From the NCBI GenBank assembly GCA_008081395.1, contig VMCJ01000073.1:1-36254 (forward strand): DNA of 36,254 nt. Reading direction: 5' to 3'. The notes beneath the pieces are model-generated. The model was not told the DNA's origin. It did not search any database and saw only the letters and a list, made by a program, of their open reading frames with translations. How positions within the stretch are numbered: position 1 is the stretch's first letter; each line of letters opens with the position of its first letter. This document shows, one piece after another, positions 16,686 to 26,278 of the stretch. The DNA comes from Rhodospirillales bacterium (GTDB lineage Bacteria > Pseudomonadota > Alphaproteobacteria > Bin95). The position numbers and the translations under genes are program-made.

Positions 16686-16919
16686 ATGGGTATAAGCGTT
16701 TGGCAAGTCCTCCTTGTTGTTCTTATAGGTATCTTATTATTTGGGGCTGGAAGATTGCCGCGTTTGATGGGTGACATGGCCAAGGGAATAAAAAGTTTTC
16801 GTGAAGGCATGAAAGACGAAATTTCTGATAACCCGGAAGATGTTTCAAAGCTTGATAATTTAACAGACCGTGACAACCAGAACGTAGACCGTAATAAAGA
16901 CACCGCCGGCAAGAATTAA
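16686..16919 (+). CDS. tatA: Sec-independent protein translocase protein TatA
   Basis: Small pore-forming component of the twin-arginine translocase, which exports folded proteins. The 77-residue protein has one N-terminal transmembrane helix (residues 4-20, 'WQVLLVVLIGILLFGAGRLP'), the hinge 'FGAGRLP', an amphipathic helix 'LMGDMAKGIKSFREGM' and an acidic polar tail. The GAGGGAG Shine-Dalgarno precedes the ATG. It heads tatABC-serS-surE-pcm-nlpD. Confidence 0.95.
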   Translation: MGISVWQVLLVVLIGILLFGAGRLPRLMGDMAKGIKSFREGMKDEISDNPEDVSKLDNLTDRDNQNVDRNKDTAGKN

Positions 16920-16955
16920 TACCGGTGGAGCAGACTATTTTGGTTAACCCCAGAC

Positions 16956-17351
16956 ATGTTTGACTTGGGCTGGAGCGAGTTTCTGCTAGTCGGGTTAGTC
17001 GCGTTGGTTGTTATTGGGCCGCGCGAGCTGCCGGCTGCTCTGCGAACTCTTGGTCAGATTGTGGCGCGCGTTCGATTTCTAGTGGATGAATTTCGAGCAG
17101 GCATAAATGATTTTGTCGGTCAAGCAGAGGATGGAATGCCGTCGATAGACCCTAACACTTTCACTCCAATACCTGCTAAGAATTCAGACAAAAGACAAGC
17201 AGTCAGTGAAGAATATGCCAGCAGTGCTCCACATGATAAGAATTTAGAGTCCATTGAGCGCGATATAAAAAGCTCAAACGTCGATACTTCCAGAGATGAT
17301 GAAAGTAGCCCCAGTTCCTTGAGCGCTGATGGAAAGGGGCCGTCAACATGA
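16956..17351 (+). CDS. tatB: Sec-independent protein translocase protein TatB
   Basis: TatB works with TatC in twin-arginine signal recognition. It starts 'MFDLGWSEFLLVGLVALVVIGP' (membrane helix 6-21, with the conserved E8), then 'RELPAALRTLGQIV' as the amphipathic helix, and a long polar Ser/Asp-rich tail. The FDLGWSE start and 'IGPRELP' hinge identify TatB rather than TatA. Its stop overlaps the tatC start by 4 nt (ATGA). Confidence 0.95.
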   Translation: MFDLGWSEFLLVGLVALVVIGPRELPAALRTLGQIVARVRFLVDEFRAGINDFVGQAEDGMPSIDPNTFTPIPAKNSDKRQAVSEEYASSAPHDKNLESIERDIKSSNVDTSRDDESSPSSLSADGKGPST

Positions 17352-18124
17352 TCGAAGCAGAGACGGAGCAAAAAATGCCTATTTTAGAGCATTTGATTGA
17401 GTTGCGCCGCCGCCTTCTCTGGTCCGTAGTAGCTTTACTTGTTTCGTTTGCTTTGTGTTGGAATTTTGCAGGTCAAATTTTTGAATTCCTAGCGCGACCA
17501 TTAATCGAGGCGTTTGGAGATAAAGCAGATGCTAAATTAATTTACACTAGCTTAACGGAAAAATTCTTCGTTGATATAAAAGTTGGGTTTTACGCTGCGC
17601 TATTCATAACGTTTCCCATTATTGGAAATCATCTATGGAAATTTATAGCGCCTGGGTTGTATAAAAATGAGCGGGGAGTCTTGCTGCCATATCTGATCAT
17701 TTCTCCAGTCTTATTTTTTCTAGGAGGTATGGTTGTTTATTTTGGTATTATGCCTTTAGCTTGGAAGTTTTTCTTGAGTTATCAGTCAGTTGCGCAGCAA
17801 GGGGGGAATGAAAACTTTGTTGAAATTGTTGCGCTTCCAAAGGTTTCAGAATATCTCAGTCTGGTAATAAAATTAATTTTTGCTTTCGGCCTTTTTTTCC
17901 AGCTGCCGGTGGTTCTGTCTCTGCTAGCTAGGGCTGGTATTGTAACTGCAGAATGGTTAGCCAAAAGAAGAAGGTATGCAATTGTCTCTTTATTTTTACT
18001 GGCGGCTATCCTTACGCCTCCTGACATAGTTAGTCAGATAGGTCTCGCTGTACCAGGTATATTACTGTACGAGATTTCTATCTTGTGCGCGCGCAGGATT
18101 GAGCGTAGTCGGGATCATTCTTAG
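17348..18124 (+). CDS. tatC: Sec-independent protein translocase protein TatC
   Basis: Six-helix inner-membrane receptor for twin-arginine signal peptides. The N-terminal cytoplasmic 'MPILEHLIELRRRLLWS' contains the conserved glutamate and arginines that read the RR motif, and 'FYAALFITFPIIGNHLWKFIAPGLYKNE' (loop core 'FIAPGLYKNE') is the family hallmark. The C-terminal part 'RRRYAIVSLFLLAAILTPPDIVSQ' is also typical. Length 258 residues is normal. Translationally coupled to tatB. Confidence 0.96.
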   Translation: MIEAETEQKMPILEHLIELRRRLLWSVVALLVSFALCWNFAGQIFEFLARPLIEAFGDKADAKLIYTSLTEKFFVDIKVGFYAALFITFPIIGNHLWKFIAPGLYKNERGVLLPYLIISPVLFFLGGMVVYFGIMPLAWKFFLSYQSVAQQGGNENFVEIVALPKVSEYLSLVIKLIFAFGLFFQLPVVLSLLARAGIVTAEWLAKRRRYAIVSLFLLAAILTPPDIVSQIGLAVPGILLYEISILCARRIERSRDHS

Positions 18125-18218
18125 CCCTCTTTAGATACCTCCACGTGAATACTCCCTAGACGACAGAGGTTATGGACGTTAGACAACATGAAATACGAGT
18201 TATTTAAGGGTCGAGTTC

Positions 18219-19496
18219 ATGTTGGACGTGCGCTGGGCAAGGGATAATCCCGAAGCATTAGACAAAGCGTTAGCAATGCGTGGTGCTGCCCCAATTTCTT
18301 CAAAAGTTCTTGAATTAGACGCGTCACGTCGAATTGCGCAGACAGAATTTCAAGAAGCCCAGAGTCAAAGACGGGAAGCTTCAAAACTCATTGGTCAGGC
18401 AAAAGCGCGCGGAGATGATGCAACAGAGGCTCTTGCTCTGGTCGCTAAGCTTAAAGAGACCGCTGAAGACGCTGAGGCAGCAGAAAAACGTTTTTCAAAA
18501 GAACTGGATGATTTGCTTGCCGGACTTCCAAATTTACCAATGGACGATGTTCCGTTTGGTGCAGATGAAAGTCAGAATATTGAAATTCGTAAAGTAGGAG
18601 CTCCTCGAGAGTTTGATTTTAAACCGAGAGATCATGTGGCTTTAGGAAGTCCGTTGGGAATGGACTTTGAAGTCGGTACAAAACTTTCAGGTGCTCGCTT
18701 TGTCGCGATGCGAGGTGCAATGGCTCGTTTAGAGAGGGCTCTTGCTCATTTTATGTTAGACCTACATGTTGCAGAGCATGGGTTCACGGAAGTCAGACCT
18801 CCATTATTGGTCCGTGACGAGGCAATGTTCGGCACTGGCCAATTACCCAAATTTTCTGAAGATCTGTTTCAAACAACCGATGGGCGGTGGTTAATTCCAA
18901 CTGCTGAGGTACCACTCACCAACATGATCGCCGGAGAAATTCTTGACCCTGCACAACTACCGATACGCATGACGGCTCATACGCCTTGTTTTCGTTCTGA
19001 AGCTGGTGCAGCTGGGAGGGATACTCGCGGAATGATCCGAATGCACCAATTTGATAAGGTGGAACTTGTCAGCATAGTAGAGTCTGGTGAAGGGGTATCA
19101 GAACTCGAACGGATGACAGCAGCAGCGGAAGCAGTTCTTAAACATCTGGACCTTCCATATCGTACAGTCCTTCTATGCACTGGTGACATGGGATTTGGTG
19201 CTCGCAAGACATACGACCTTGAGGTTTGGTTACCATCTCAAGAAACATATAGGGAAATTTCTAGCTGCTCATTTTGTGGTGATTTTCAGGCACGTCGGAT
19301 GAATGCGCGGGTTCGGCGGGTAGGAGAAAAAGGTACGGTATTTGTGGAGACCTTGAACGGTTCAGGTGTAGCTGTAGGGCGCGCGCTTGTGGCAATCTTA
19401 GAAAACGGGCAGCAAGCGGATGGTTCAGTTATTCTCCCAAAAGCTCTGCATCCTTATATGAACGGCCTTGAGCGCTTAACTCCAGGTGAGGTCTGA
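18219..19496 (+). CDS. serS: Seryl-tRNA synthetase
   Basis: Class II aminoacyl-tRNA synthetase charging tRNA-Ser. Residues 30-100 form the antiparallel coiled-coil arm that contacts the long variable arm of tRNA-Ser. Motif 2 is '[17 protein letters not shown]' followed by 'RMHQFDKVE', the serine pocket includes 'TAEVPLTN', and motif 3 is '[17 protein letters not shown]'. 425 residues is the usual length. The next gene starts 2 nt after its stop, and its end supplies the Shine-Dalgarno for surE. Confidence 0.97.
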   Translation: MLDVRWARDNPEALDKALAMRGAAPISSKVLELDASRRIAQTEFQEAQSQRREASKLIGQAKARGDDATEALALVAKLKETAEDAEAAEKRFSKELDDLLAGLPNLPMDDVPFGADESQNIEIRKVGAPREFDFKPRDHVALGSPLGMDFEVGTKLSGARFVAMRGAMARLERALAHFMLDLHVAEHGFTEVRPPLLVRDEAMFGTGQLPKFSEDLFQTTDGRWLIPTAEVPLTNMIAGEILDPAQLPIRMTAHTPCFRSEAGAAGRDTRGMIRMHQFDKVELVSIVESGEGVSELERMTAAAEAVLKHLDLPYRTVLLCTGDMGFGARKTYDLEVWLPSQETYREISSCSFCGDFQARRMNARVRRVGEKGTVFVETLNGSGVAVGRALVAILENGQQADGSVILPKALHPYMNGLERLTPGEV

Positions 19497-19498
19497 TA

Positions 19499-20293
19499 GT
19501 GTCCAAGCCAGTTTCATGGCAGATCAATCTGCAGGGTTCTAGGGTTCTGCTACTTAATGATGATGGGATTAATGCCCCTGGTTTAAAGGTTCTTAAGGAT
19601 CTACTGCAGCCGCATGTTGGAGAGCTCTGGATAGTGGCTCCTGAAAAGGAAGAGAGTGGGACTAGTCACGCAATTTCCCTACATCGTCCATTACGTATTA
19701 GGGAAATTGGAGAGCGCTGTTTTGCGGTAGATGGATTACCTGCAGATGCAGCAATTTTGGCCTTAGGTCATATAATGAAAGACAGTACTCCTGACATAGT
19801 TATCTCTGGCGTTAACCGTGGAGCTAATCTTGGAGATGATGTCGGCTACTCTGGGACAGTAGGGGCAGCTATGGAAGCAGCTCTTTCTGGTCTACCAGCG
19901 CTATCTTTGAGCCTCTGCCGTACCCCACCTGCAAAGACAAGATGGGATACGGTAGAAAAGCATTTAGTGTCGACATTAAATTGGGTTTTATCAGAGGCGT
20001 GGCCGCTAGGGGCCGTGCTTAATATAAACTTTCCAGATGTGGATCCAACGGACATTAAGGGTAAGCGTTATACCCGATTAGGCCGTCGTAAACCTGGTGG
20101 CGAAATTGTCGAGCGTACTGACCCAGCTGGAAGGACCTATTATTGGATAGGATCTAAAAGGGTATTAGGTGAGGTTTTTAATGATACTGATATCGCGGCG
20201 ACTGATCAGGGCTATATTTCCGTTACCCCTTTAACTTTTGATTTAACCGACAAGGAAGCGCTTTCAAAAGTACAACCGAGCATGGTGATATGA
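19499..20293 (+). CDS. surE: 5'/3'-nucleotidase SurE
   Basis: Metal-dependent survival phosphatase acting on nucleoside monophosphates. The N-terminal metal site 'LLNDDGINAPG' carries the paired aspartates, and 'SGVNRGANLGDDVGYSGTVGAAMEA' (core 'NRGANLGDDV') is the SurE signature. It starts with GTG behind AGGTGAGG and overlaps pcm by 4 nt. The surE-pcm pairing is conserved across proteobacteria and is associated with stationary-phase survival. Confidence 0.96.
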   Translation: MSKPVSWQINLQGSRVLLLNDDGINAPGLKVLKDLLQPHVGELWIVAPEKEESGTSHAISLHRPLRIREIGERCFAVDGLPADAAILALGHIMKDSTPDIVISGVNRGANLGDDVGYSGTVGAAMEAALSGLPALSLSLCRTPPAKTRWDTVEKHLVSTLNWVLSEAWPLGAVLNINFPDVDPTDIKGKRYTRLGRRKPGGEIVERTDPAGRTYYWIGSKRVLGEVFNDTDIAATDQGYISVTPLTFDLTDKEALSKVQPSMVI

Positions 20294-20946
20294 ACTTGGA
20301 TGGTCGTCGTATCCGCATGGTCATGGAATTGCGCCGTCTTGGTGTGACGGATCCGCGGGTGCTTGGAGCTATGGAGCGTTGTCCGAGAGAAGACTTTTTA
20401 TCTTCAGCATGGATAGATCAAGCATACGATGACCGGCCTCTGCCTATTGGGCATGAACAGACTATAAGCCAGCCCAGTATCGTTGGTCATATGCTTCAGG
20501 CTCTAGATTTACATCCTAATCACCGAGTGCTCGAAATTGGGGTTGGCTCGGGGTATCAAACAGCGCTTTTATCTAGTTTATCTAGGGCTGTGTATGGAAT
20601 TGAGAGAATTAAGATTCTTCTCGATAATGCAGAGAAACGGTTGTTAGATCTTGGAGTAAGAAATGCATTTCTTAGATGGAGTGATGGTGGTCTAGGTTGG
20701 CCAGAAGCAGCACCCTATGATCGAATTATAGCAGCGGCAACTGCGGATGACCTGCCTGGCGCATTGGCTGATCAACTAAAGCCTGGTGGGATTATTGTTC
20801 TTCCCATAAAAGAGGCGGGGGGTGACCAAAATATTTGGCGTGTTTCGCGTCACGAAAATGGCTTTAGGACAGAAAGTGTCTGCAAGGCACCGTTCGTTCC
20901 ATTATTATCGGGTGTGGTTAGTAGTGAATACAGGGAAGGTGCCTAA
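20290..20946 (+). CDS. pcm: Protein-L-isoaspartate O-methyltransferase
   Basis: SAM-dependent repair enzyme that methylates isoaspartyl residues in damaged proteins. It shows 'QTISQPSIVGHMLQAL', the family-specific stretch before the SAM site, then motif I 'VLEIGVGSGYQTA' and 'YDRIIAAATADDLP'. The 218-residue length is typical. It overlaps surE upstream and shares one base with the following lipoprotein gene, so the three form a tight operon. Confidence 0.96.
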   Translation: MNLDGRRIRMVMELRRLGVTDPRVLGAMERCPREDFLSSAWIDQAYDDRPLPIGHEQTISQPSIVGHMLQALDLHPNHRVLEIGVGSGYQTALLSSLSRAVYGIERIKILLDNAEKRLLDLGVRNAFLRWSDGGLGWPEAAPYDRIIAAATADDLPGALADQLKPGGIIVLPIKEAGGDQNIWRVSRHENGFRTESVCKAPFVPLLSGVVSSEYREGA

Positions 20947-21974
20947 TGGAATGCACTCGGACTATTATTGCATTTTCACTCTCACTCGCCCTCGTAGCTT
21001 GCGGTTCAGTGGAGTTTCAGGCTGATCCAAACGAAAGGAAGCCTAGTTCAAGATCGGCTTTTGTTTTTGAGTTGAGCCCTGGCGGGGAAACTATAACGGT
21101 TCAAACTGGAGATACGGTTAGCGAGCTTGCGGAGAGATATGACGCTACTGCTCGGCAAATTATCATAATCAACAATATTCGCCCCCCATATCAAATTCAG
21201 TCGGGGCAGAGACTTCGTCTACCGCCATCACAAAGATTATATCGAGTTCAAGAAGGTGACTCATTAAGTGGGATTGCGGCTAAGTTTCGGGTTAATTCAG
21301 AAGAGATCGCGGTTATCAATTTCTTGCCTCCTCCATACAGGTTGAATGAAGGAGATTGGCTTGGAATACCCTTGTCTGATCGCGAAAACCTGGCACAAAA
21401 CAAAGATTTACTATCAGGACAAAAGAAGTCATCAAAAAATCTTAAATCAGATAGTGTAATAGTTACGACTGAGGATCTTAAACCTCTATCGCTAGGTCGG
21501 AAACCGCTGGTATCGAGCAAAAAGGCTATCGTCAGTAAACCAGAAAGAAAATTTGCGGCATCTAGTGAAAGGGCTACAAAAGCTAGCGGATTAGAGAAAG
21601 AGTTTCTTACGCCGTTGGACGGGCCGGTCATTTCAGACTTTGGTAGTCAGGCAGACGGGCGCCGCAATGACGGTATCAATATTTCAGCACCAAGGGGAGC
21701 TCCCGTGCGCTCTGTCCAAGATGGTGAAGTAATTTATTCAGGAGATGCCTTGCAGGGTTATGGTAACCTTGTGCTGATTAAGCATCGGGATGGTTACGTC
21801 TCTGCGTATGCTCACATGGAGAGTATTTTAGCAAAAAGAGGTGTAACGGTGTCAAAAGGGCAAACCATTGGAACAGTAGGATCCTCGGGCGGGGTCCCAA
21901 GCCCTCAACTTCATTTTGAACTCAGAAAAAATAATGTTGCTATAGACCCTGCAGCGTTGTTTCCTAACAGGTGA
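20946..21974 (+). CDS. NlpD-like LysM/LytM lipoprotein, catalytically degenerate
   Basis: Predicted outer-membrane lipoprotein with lipobox 'LVAC' (C19), two LysM peptidoglycan-binding repeats (about 50-94 and 98-142), a charged linker and a C-terminal M23/LytM domain (about 222-340). The LytM zinc site is broken: where active enzymes have H and D in 'HxGxD', this protein has N241 and N245 ('RRNDGINI'), and the second motif is 'QLHFE' (Q321) instead of 'HLHFE'. H290 and H323 remain. E. coli NlpD is degenerate in the same way and activates the amidase AmiC, so an amidase-activator role in cell separation is the best inference. Position after surE-pcm matches nlpD in other proteobacteria. Confidence 0.88.
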   Translation: MECTRTIIAFSLSLALVACGSVEFQADPNERKPSSRSAFVFELSPGGETITVQTGDTVSELAERYDATARQIIIINNIRPPYQIQSGQRLRLPPSQRLYRVQEGDSLSGIAAKFRVNSEEIAVINFLPPPYRLNEGDWLGIPLSDRENLAQNKDLLSGQKKSSKNLKSDSVIVTTEDLKPLSLGRKPLVSSKKAIVSKPERKFAASSERATKASGLEKEFLTPLDGPVISDFGSQADGRRNDGINISAPRGAPVRSVQDGEVIYSGDALQGYGNLVLIKHRDGYVSAYAHMESILAKRGVTVSKGQTIGTVGSSGGVPSPQLHFELRKNNVAIDPAALFPNR

Positions 21975-21977
21975 TAT

Positions 21978-22901
21978 TTAGGCTACTTGGGCCAGTTTAA
22001 GAGCGGTTTCACGGGGCATTTTCCGCACGTGGCTCGCTTCTATTGCTGAAGGTATCGAAGCTGCGATATCGCTTGCAAGCATTAATTTTTCTAGGTCGAT
22101 CCCAGTCTGCATTCCCATTCTATGTAATAGATAGATAACATCCTCACTCGGAATATTGCCTGATGCTCCAGGCGCATAGGGACATCCCCCCAAGCCTGCA
22201 ACAGAGGTGTCAAAGCTTCTGAGTCCAGCCTCTAAGCCAGCAAGAATATTTGCAATGCCAAATCCTGATGTGTCGTGGCCATGAAACACGAAGGTTGCTG
22301 AATCCCCAAAGTGTTTTAATGCCTGTTTAGTCAATGATTTTACAGCTTGAGGAGTTGCCATCCCAGTCGTATCGGCCAGTGCAAACTCTAATCCACTGCG
22401 GAAGGTTAACATTTTCTCTATATTATATAGTGTTGTTGCTTCTGGTGTTAGGCCCTCAAATGGACAATGAAAAGACGTAGCCAAGCCAATGCGAAGATTG
22501 AGTTTTGCCTCTGGATCTACTTCGGAGAGAAGATAATTCAGGTCATCAAGGGACGCTGATGTGGGGCGTCCAACATTACTATTGTTGTGCCCATCGGTCA
22601 TTGAAATGACCATCTCTAAATCTTTGATCCCATGAGAAAAAGCACGACGAGCACCTTTGGAATTAGGCACCAATGCCATTTTTACGATGTTTGGCATGGG
22701 GCGAAGGCCCTGCACCACAGCATCCATATCTTTCATTTGTGGGATTGCCTTTGGACTGACAAACGATCCAATTTCCATCCTTGTCACACCAGCGTCTGCT
22801 ATTGCATGTATTAAGGAAATTTTAGTTTCAGTTGGAACAAAGTCAGGAATGTTTTGAAGACCGTCGCGCGGACCAACTTCAACAATTTCGACTTTATCCA
22901 T
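21978..22901 (-). CDS. Hydroxymethylglutaryl-CoA lyase
   Basis: HMG-CoA lyase-type enzyme cleaving HMG-CoA to acetyl-CoA and acetoacetate in leucine degradation. It begins 'VEIVEVGPRDGLQN', with 'FHGHDTSGFG' providing metal-ligand histidines (207, 209) and 'GLGGCPYAPGASGN' carrying catalytic C240, the lyase signature. The 307-residue length is usual. It is not accompanied by methylcrotonyl-CoA carboxylase genes; instead it is divergent from a family III CoA transferase gene. A related acyl-CoA lyase specificity cannot be excluded. Confidence 0.9.
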   Translation of the reverse strand: MDKVEIVEVGPRDGLQNIPDFVPTETKISLIHAIADAGVTRMEIGSFVSPKAIPQMKDMDAVVQGLRPMPNIVKMALVPNSKGARRAFSHGIKDLEMVISMTDGHNNSNVGRPTSASLDDLNYLLSEVDPEAKLNLRIGLATSFHCPFEGLTPEATTLYNIEKMLTFRSGLEFALADTTGMATPQAVKSLTKQALKHFGDSATFVFHGHDTSGFGIANILAGLEAGLRSFDTSVAGLGGCPYAPGASGNIPSEDVIYLLHRMGMQTGIDLEKLMLASDIAASIPSAIEASHVRKMPRETALKLAQVA

Positions 22902-22979
22902 GATGAAGTTCTCCTTTTATTGCCTTGATCATTCGAGGGTATCATTAATACTAGTGGAAATATACGAATACGGAATCTA

Positions 22980-24140
22980 ATGACAAACATCCAACCAACA
23001 CAGCCACTATCAGGATTTCGGGTTATTGACCTAACACGCGTCCTTTCCGGTCCGTTTGCCACCCAAATACTAGGAGATCTGGGGGCCGATATTATTAAGA
23101 TTGAAAGCTCTGAGGGCGATACCGTTCGCACCCAAGGAGATAAGATCGATGGGTTCAGTTGGTACTTTGCGGGTTTCAACCGAAATAAGCGCTCCGTGGT
23201 GCTTAATCTCAAAGCCGAGGGTGACAAAAGGCATTTAGAGGATCTGATTAAATCGGCTGACGTACTGATAGAAAATTTTCGTCCAGGGGTCATGGATAGG
23301 TTAGGCCTTGGACCGGAACGACTGTCAGAGTTGCGGCCAGGACTGGTGACTTGCTCCGTTACAGGCTTTGGATCCTATGGTCCATACTCAAAGCGGCCAG
23401 CTTTTGATTTCATTGCTCAAGCGATGAGTGGTTTTATGAGTAGTAATGGTCGTGAAAGCGATCCACCTATGCGCACGGGCCTACCAATCTCTGATCTTGT
23501 CACCGGCATATATGCAGCTTTGGGAGTAACAGCAGCTCTACTGCGAAGAGAACGAAATGGTGACGGCGACCACGTCGATGTCAGTCTTACAAATTCAATG
23601 ATTTCGTTATTGGCTTACTTGGCATCAAATTATTTTGCATCAGGTCGAATAACGCCACGCAGTGGAAATGACCATCCAATTGCCGCCCCCTATGGCCTAT
23701 TCGAAACAGCAGATACACCAATTGCTGTTGCGCCGAACGACGATGTTTTCTTTGGGCGACTCATGGATGCGTTGGAACTATCTGATTTAAAAACTGATCC
23801 AGAGTTTGCCAATAACCACCTTCGGGTCGAAAATCGGGATCGCCTAAATGCGTTTGTTCTTGGTCGCCTCACTACCAACACTGCTAACTACTGGGTTGAA
23901 AAGTTAAATGATGCTGGGGTGCCATGCAGTCATGTTTATGACATTAATGGTGTCTTTCTAGATCCACAGGTTCAAAGCCAAGAAATGTCTATGCCGCTTC
24001 AGCACCCAAAATACGGGGAAATTAAGGTTCTTGGATTCCCAATGAAATTTAAAAATGCCCCGTGCCAAATAAGATTTCATCCACCAGATTTAGGTGAGAA
24101 TACAGCCGATATACTGAACGAGGTGCGAGAAAATACGTAG
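22980..24140 (+). CDS. Family III CoA transferase (CaiB/BaiF)
   Basis: Enzyme of 386 residues that moves CoA between carboxylic acids. Family features: 'RVIDLTRVLSGPFATQILGDLGAD' at the N-terminus (core 'LSGPFATQ'), 'NRNKRSVVLNLK', and catalytic D172 in 'GLPISDLVTGIYAALG'. It is divergent from the HMG-CoA lyase gene (78 nt) and its stop is 2 nt from the stop of the convergent SDR gene. The donor and acceptor acids are not predictable; context suggests activation or CoA recycling in branched-chain or aromatic acid breakdown. Confidence 0.88.
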   Translation: MTNIQPTQPLSGFRVIDLTRVLSGPFATQILGDLGADIIKIESSEGDTVRTQGDKIDGFSWYFAGFNRNKRSVVLNLKAEGDKRHLEDLIKSADVLIENFRPGVMDRLGLGPERLSELRPGLVTCSVTGFGSYGPYSKRPAFDFIAQAMSGFMSSNGRESDPPMRTGLPISDLVTGIYAALGVTAALLRRERNGDGDHVDVSLTNSMISLLAYLASNYFASGRITPRSGNDHPIAAPYGLFETADTPIAVAPNDDVFFGRLMDALELSDLKTDPEFANNHLRVENRDRLNAFVLGRLTTNTANYWVEKLNDAGVPCSHVYDINGVFLDPQVQSQEMSMPLQHPKYGEIKVLGFPMKFKNAPCQIRFHPPDLGENTADILNEVRENT

Positions 24141-24142
24141 AT

Positions 24143-24889
24143 CTAAACGTGCTGGCCACCGTTTATGTGAACCTCAGCTCCGTTAACGTATGAAGCTGGC
24201 CCGGTGCATAGAAAATATATTGTTGCCGCTACTTCTTCAGGCTTACCTAGTCGTTTCATAGGTATTTCGCGATTCACGAGTTCTTCTGTGCCGGGTGAAA
24301 GGATAGAAGTATCGATTTCACCTGGTGCAATAGCATTCACTCTAACTCCGCGTTCTCCAAATTCCGCAGCCATTTCTCTGGTTAATGCAGCTAGGGCAGC
24401 TTTTGAAGTTGCGTATGCAGCACCGGCAAAAGGGTGTACTCGTGTTCCGGCGATAGATGTCACGTTGACTATAACACCTTTCGCAGCAGTCAATTCTTCG
24501 ATCAGACTTTGACCTAACATCGCTACTGAAAAAAAGTTTACCGCAAAAACCTGCCTCCAAGCCGCTAAATCTGTGTTAAGAACACCCATTCGGCTGCTGT
24601 TAGGTAACTTGGGAGAGATTGCTGCATTATTAACCATTGCATCTAATCTACCGCTTGGAAGTCTTTCCTTTATCGAAGCAATTGCTAACGGTAGGGCGTC
24701 AAGGTCTGAAAGGTCCAACTGAATATGATTATCTCGACCGCCATCCCATGGGCAGTCCTCGGAAAATGGTTGCCGAGACACAGTTAGCACTCGCCAGCCT
24801 GCCGCACCAAAACGTTTTACAGTGGCGTGGCCAATACCGCGACTGGCCCCTGTCAAAAGTATGGTGCGTAACGGCTCGTTTGAATTCAT
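24143..24889 (-). CDS. SDR family NAD(P)-dependent oxidoreductase
   Basis: Classical short-chain dehydrogenase of 248 residues. The cofactor loop 'TGASRGIG' is at 13-20, 'VNNAA' at 85-89, and the catalytic triad is S144, Y158 and K162 ('YATSK'). The C-terminus 'YVNGAEVHINGGQHV' is typical of FabG-like classical SDRs. Basic residue S37-R38 after the second strand suggests NADPH preference (inference). It lies on the same strand as the flavin monooxygenase upstream, separated by 43 nt. Confidence 0.9.
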   Translation of the reverse strand: MNSNEPLRTILLTGASRGIGHATVKRFGAAGWRVLTVSRQPFSEDCPWDGGRDNHIQLDLSDLDALPLAIASIKERLPSGRLDAMVNNAAISPKLPNSSRMGVLNTDLAAWRQVFAVNFFSVAMLGQSLIEELTAAKGVIVNVTSIAGTRVHPFAGAAYATSKAALAALTREMAAEFGERGVRVNAIAPGEIDTSILSPGTEELVNREIPMKRLGKPEEVAATIYFLCTGPASYVNGAEVHINGGQHV

Positions 24890-24932
24890 GATGTTTGCCG
24901 TTTTCGGTTAGTATTTTAAGTTATCGATACTC

Positions 24933-26201
24933 TCATTTCGATGATTGCGCTACCTTTGAAACAGTGGCGTGATCAAATCCGGCGAGTTGTTTATATTTTG
25001 CAGCTATTTGTTCTCTTTCTTCTTTGCTAATCACATCGTCTAGGTTTTTGAACCCATTAGGTGCTCTTTCGTGAACAATTTGCATTATTTCGTCGGGTCC
25101 TTGTCGTCGATTGGCAGCTACTATTGCAGCCGTAGCTGGAAGACGCTTAGCCTCATAATTTTTAAGAGCTCCCGGGATATCGAGTTTATCCTCCGCGATG
25201 AAATTTGCTAAAGTTCTAGCATCGATAATTGCTTGGCTCGCACCGTTTGAACCTATCGGATACATTGGATGAGCAGCATCGCCCAATAAAGTAACTGGAC
25301 CAAAACTCCAAGCTTCCACAGGGTCTCGGTCAACCATTGGGAATTCAAAAATTTCGTTGGTGCTATCAGCCAGCATGGGATAGTCCAACCAATCGTAAAC
25401 CCATTCCTTAAATTCTGGCAGAAAATCTTCTTTCTTACCTGCTTTGTTCCAGCTCTCTTTAGTCGGAGCTGGGTCGCCAGATTGGCCAAGAGTTAGTTCT
25501 GCTATCCAATTTGTATAGCTTTTGCCGCGTTCGAAGGCATTTCTTGAGATTGGGTAGATCACTATTTTTTGGTCAGCATGGCCTGCCATTATCATTGATC
25601 TACCAGAAAGAAATGGAGCACTTTCAACCGCAGCGCGCCATAGAACCGCTCCTGACCAGCGGGGTGGGCCCTCGTCAGGATAGAAGCCTGCTCGAACTGC
25701 TGAATGAATCCCATCTGCACCAATCAGCGCATCAGTGATCAAGGGGCCAGTCAATTTGTTAGTGTTACGATCTTCAAACCAGACAGCGACCTTACCGGAA
25801 GTCGTTATTGTGTGTCTTTTATAGCTTAGACCAAACCTAATGCTGTCTTTTGCAAGTCTTTGTTGAGCCGCTTCTAGAAGAATTTTTTGGAAATGTCCGC
25901 GGTGAATGGAAAATTGTGGAACAGGATAGCCAGCAGCTATACCTCTTGGCTCACGCCAAATTTCTTGTCCAAATTTGTTGAAGTAACATAATTCCTTAGT
26001 CTCTATTCCGGTTTCACGAAGTCGGTCTTGCAGCCCGAGATCAGTCAGAATTGCAGTTGCATGTGGGAGAACATTTATACCCACTCCCAAAGGCTTTATT
26101 TCACGAACAGACTCATAGATCGTCGCGTTAATACCTTTTTCAAGAAGAGATAGAGCAAGAGATAAACCTCCAATTCCTGCACCGATAATCATGACGTCCA
26201 T
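24933..26201 (-). CDS. FAD-dependent monooxygenase, salicylate hydroxylase-like
   Basis: Group A flavin monooxygenase of 422 residues. It has the dinucleotide fold 'IIGAGIGG' at 5-12, the 'DALIGADGIHSAVR' DG motif near 160-174, and the 'VTLLGDAAHPMYPIGSNG' GD motif near 302-319. The organisation matches aromatic hydroxylases such as salicylate or 3-hydroxybenzoate hydroxylases, acting with NAD(P)H and oxygen. The substrate is unknown. It is divergent from the LLM oxidoreductase gene and upstream of the SDR, forming an oxidative pair. Confidence 0.88.
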   Translation of the reverse strand: MDVMIIGAGIGGLSLALSLLEKGINATIYESVREIKPLGVGINVLPHATAILTDLGLQDRLRETGIETKELCYFNKFGQEIWREPRGIAAGYPVPQFSIHRGHFQKILLEAAQQRLAKDSIRFGLSYKRHTITTSGKVAVWFEDRNTNKLTGPLITDALIGADGIHSAVRAGFYPDEGPPRWSGAVLWRAAVESAPFLSGRSMIMAGHADQKIVIYPISRNAFERGKSYTNWIAELTLGQSGDPAPTKESWNKAGKKEDFLPEFKEWVYDWLDYPMLADSTNEIFEFPMVDRDPVEAWSFGPVTLLGDAAHPMYPIGSNGASQAIIDARTLANFIAEDKLDIPGALKNYEAKRLPATAAIVAANRRQGPDEIMQIVHERAPNGFKNLDDVISKEEREQIAAKYKQLAGFDHATVSKVAQSSK

Positions 26202-26278
26202 AGTTTGAAGTTTCCCTCGTGACTGACCGACTTAATGGCGTTAGTTTTATGGTTAAACATATCTTTGGGTTTTTGAAA

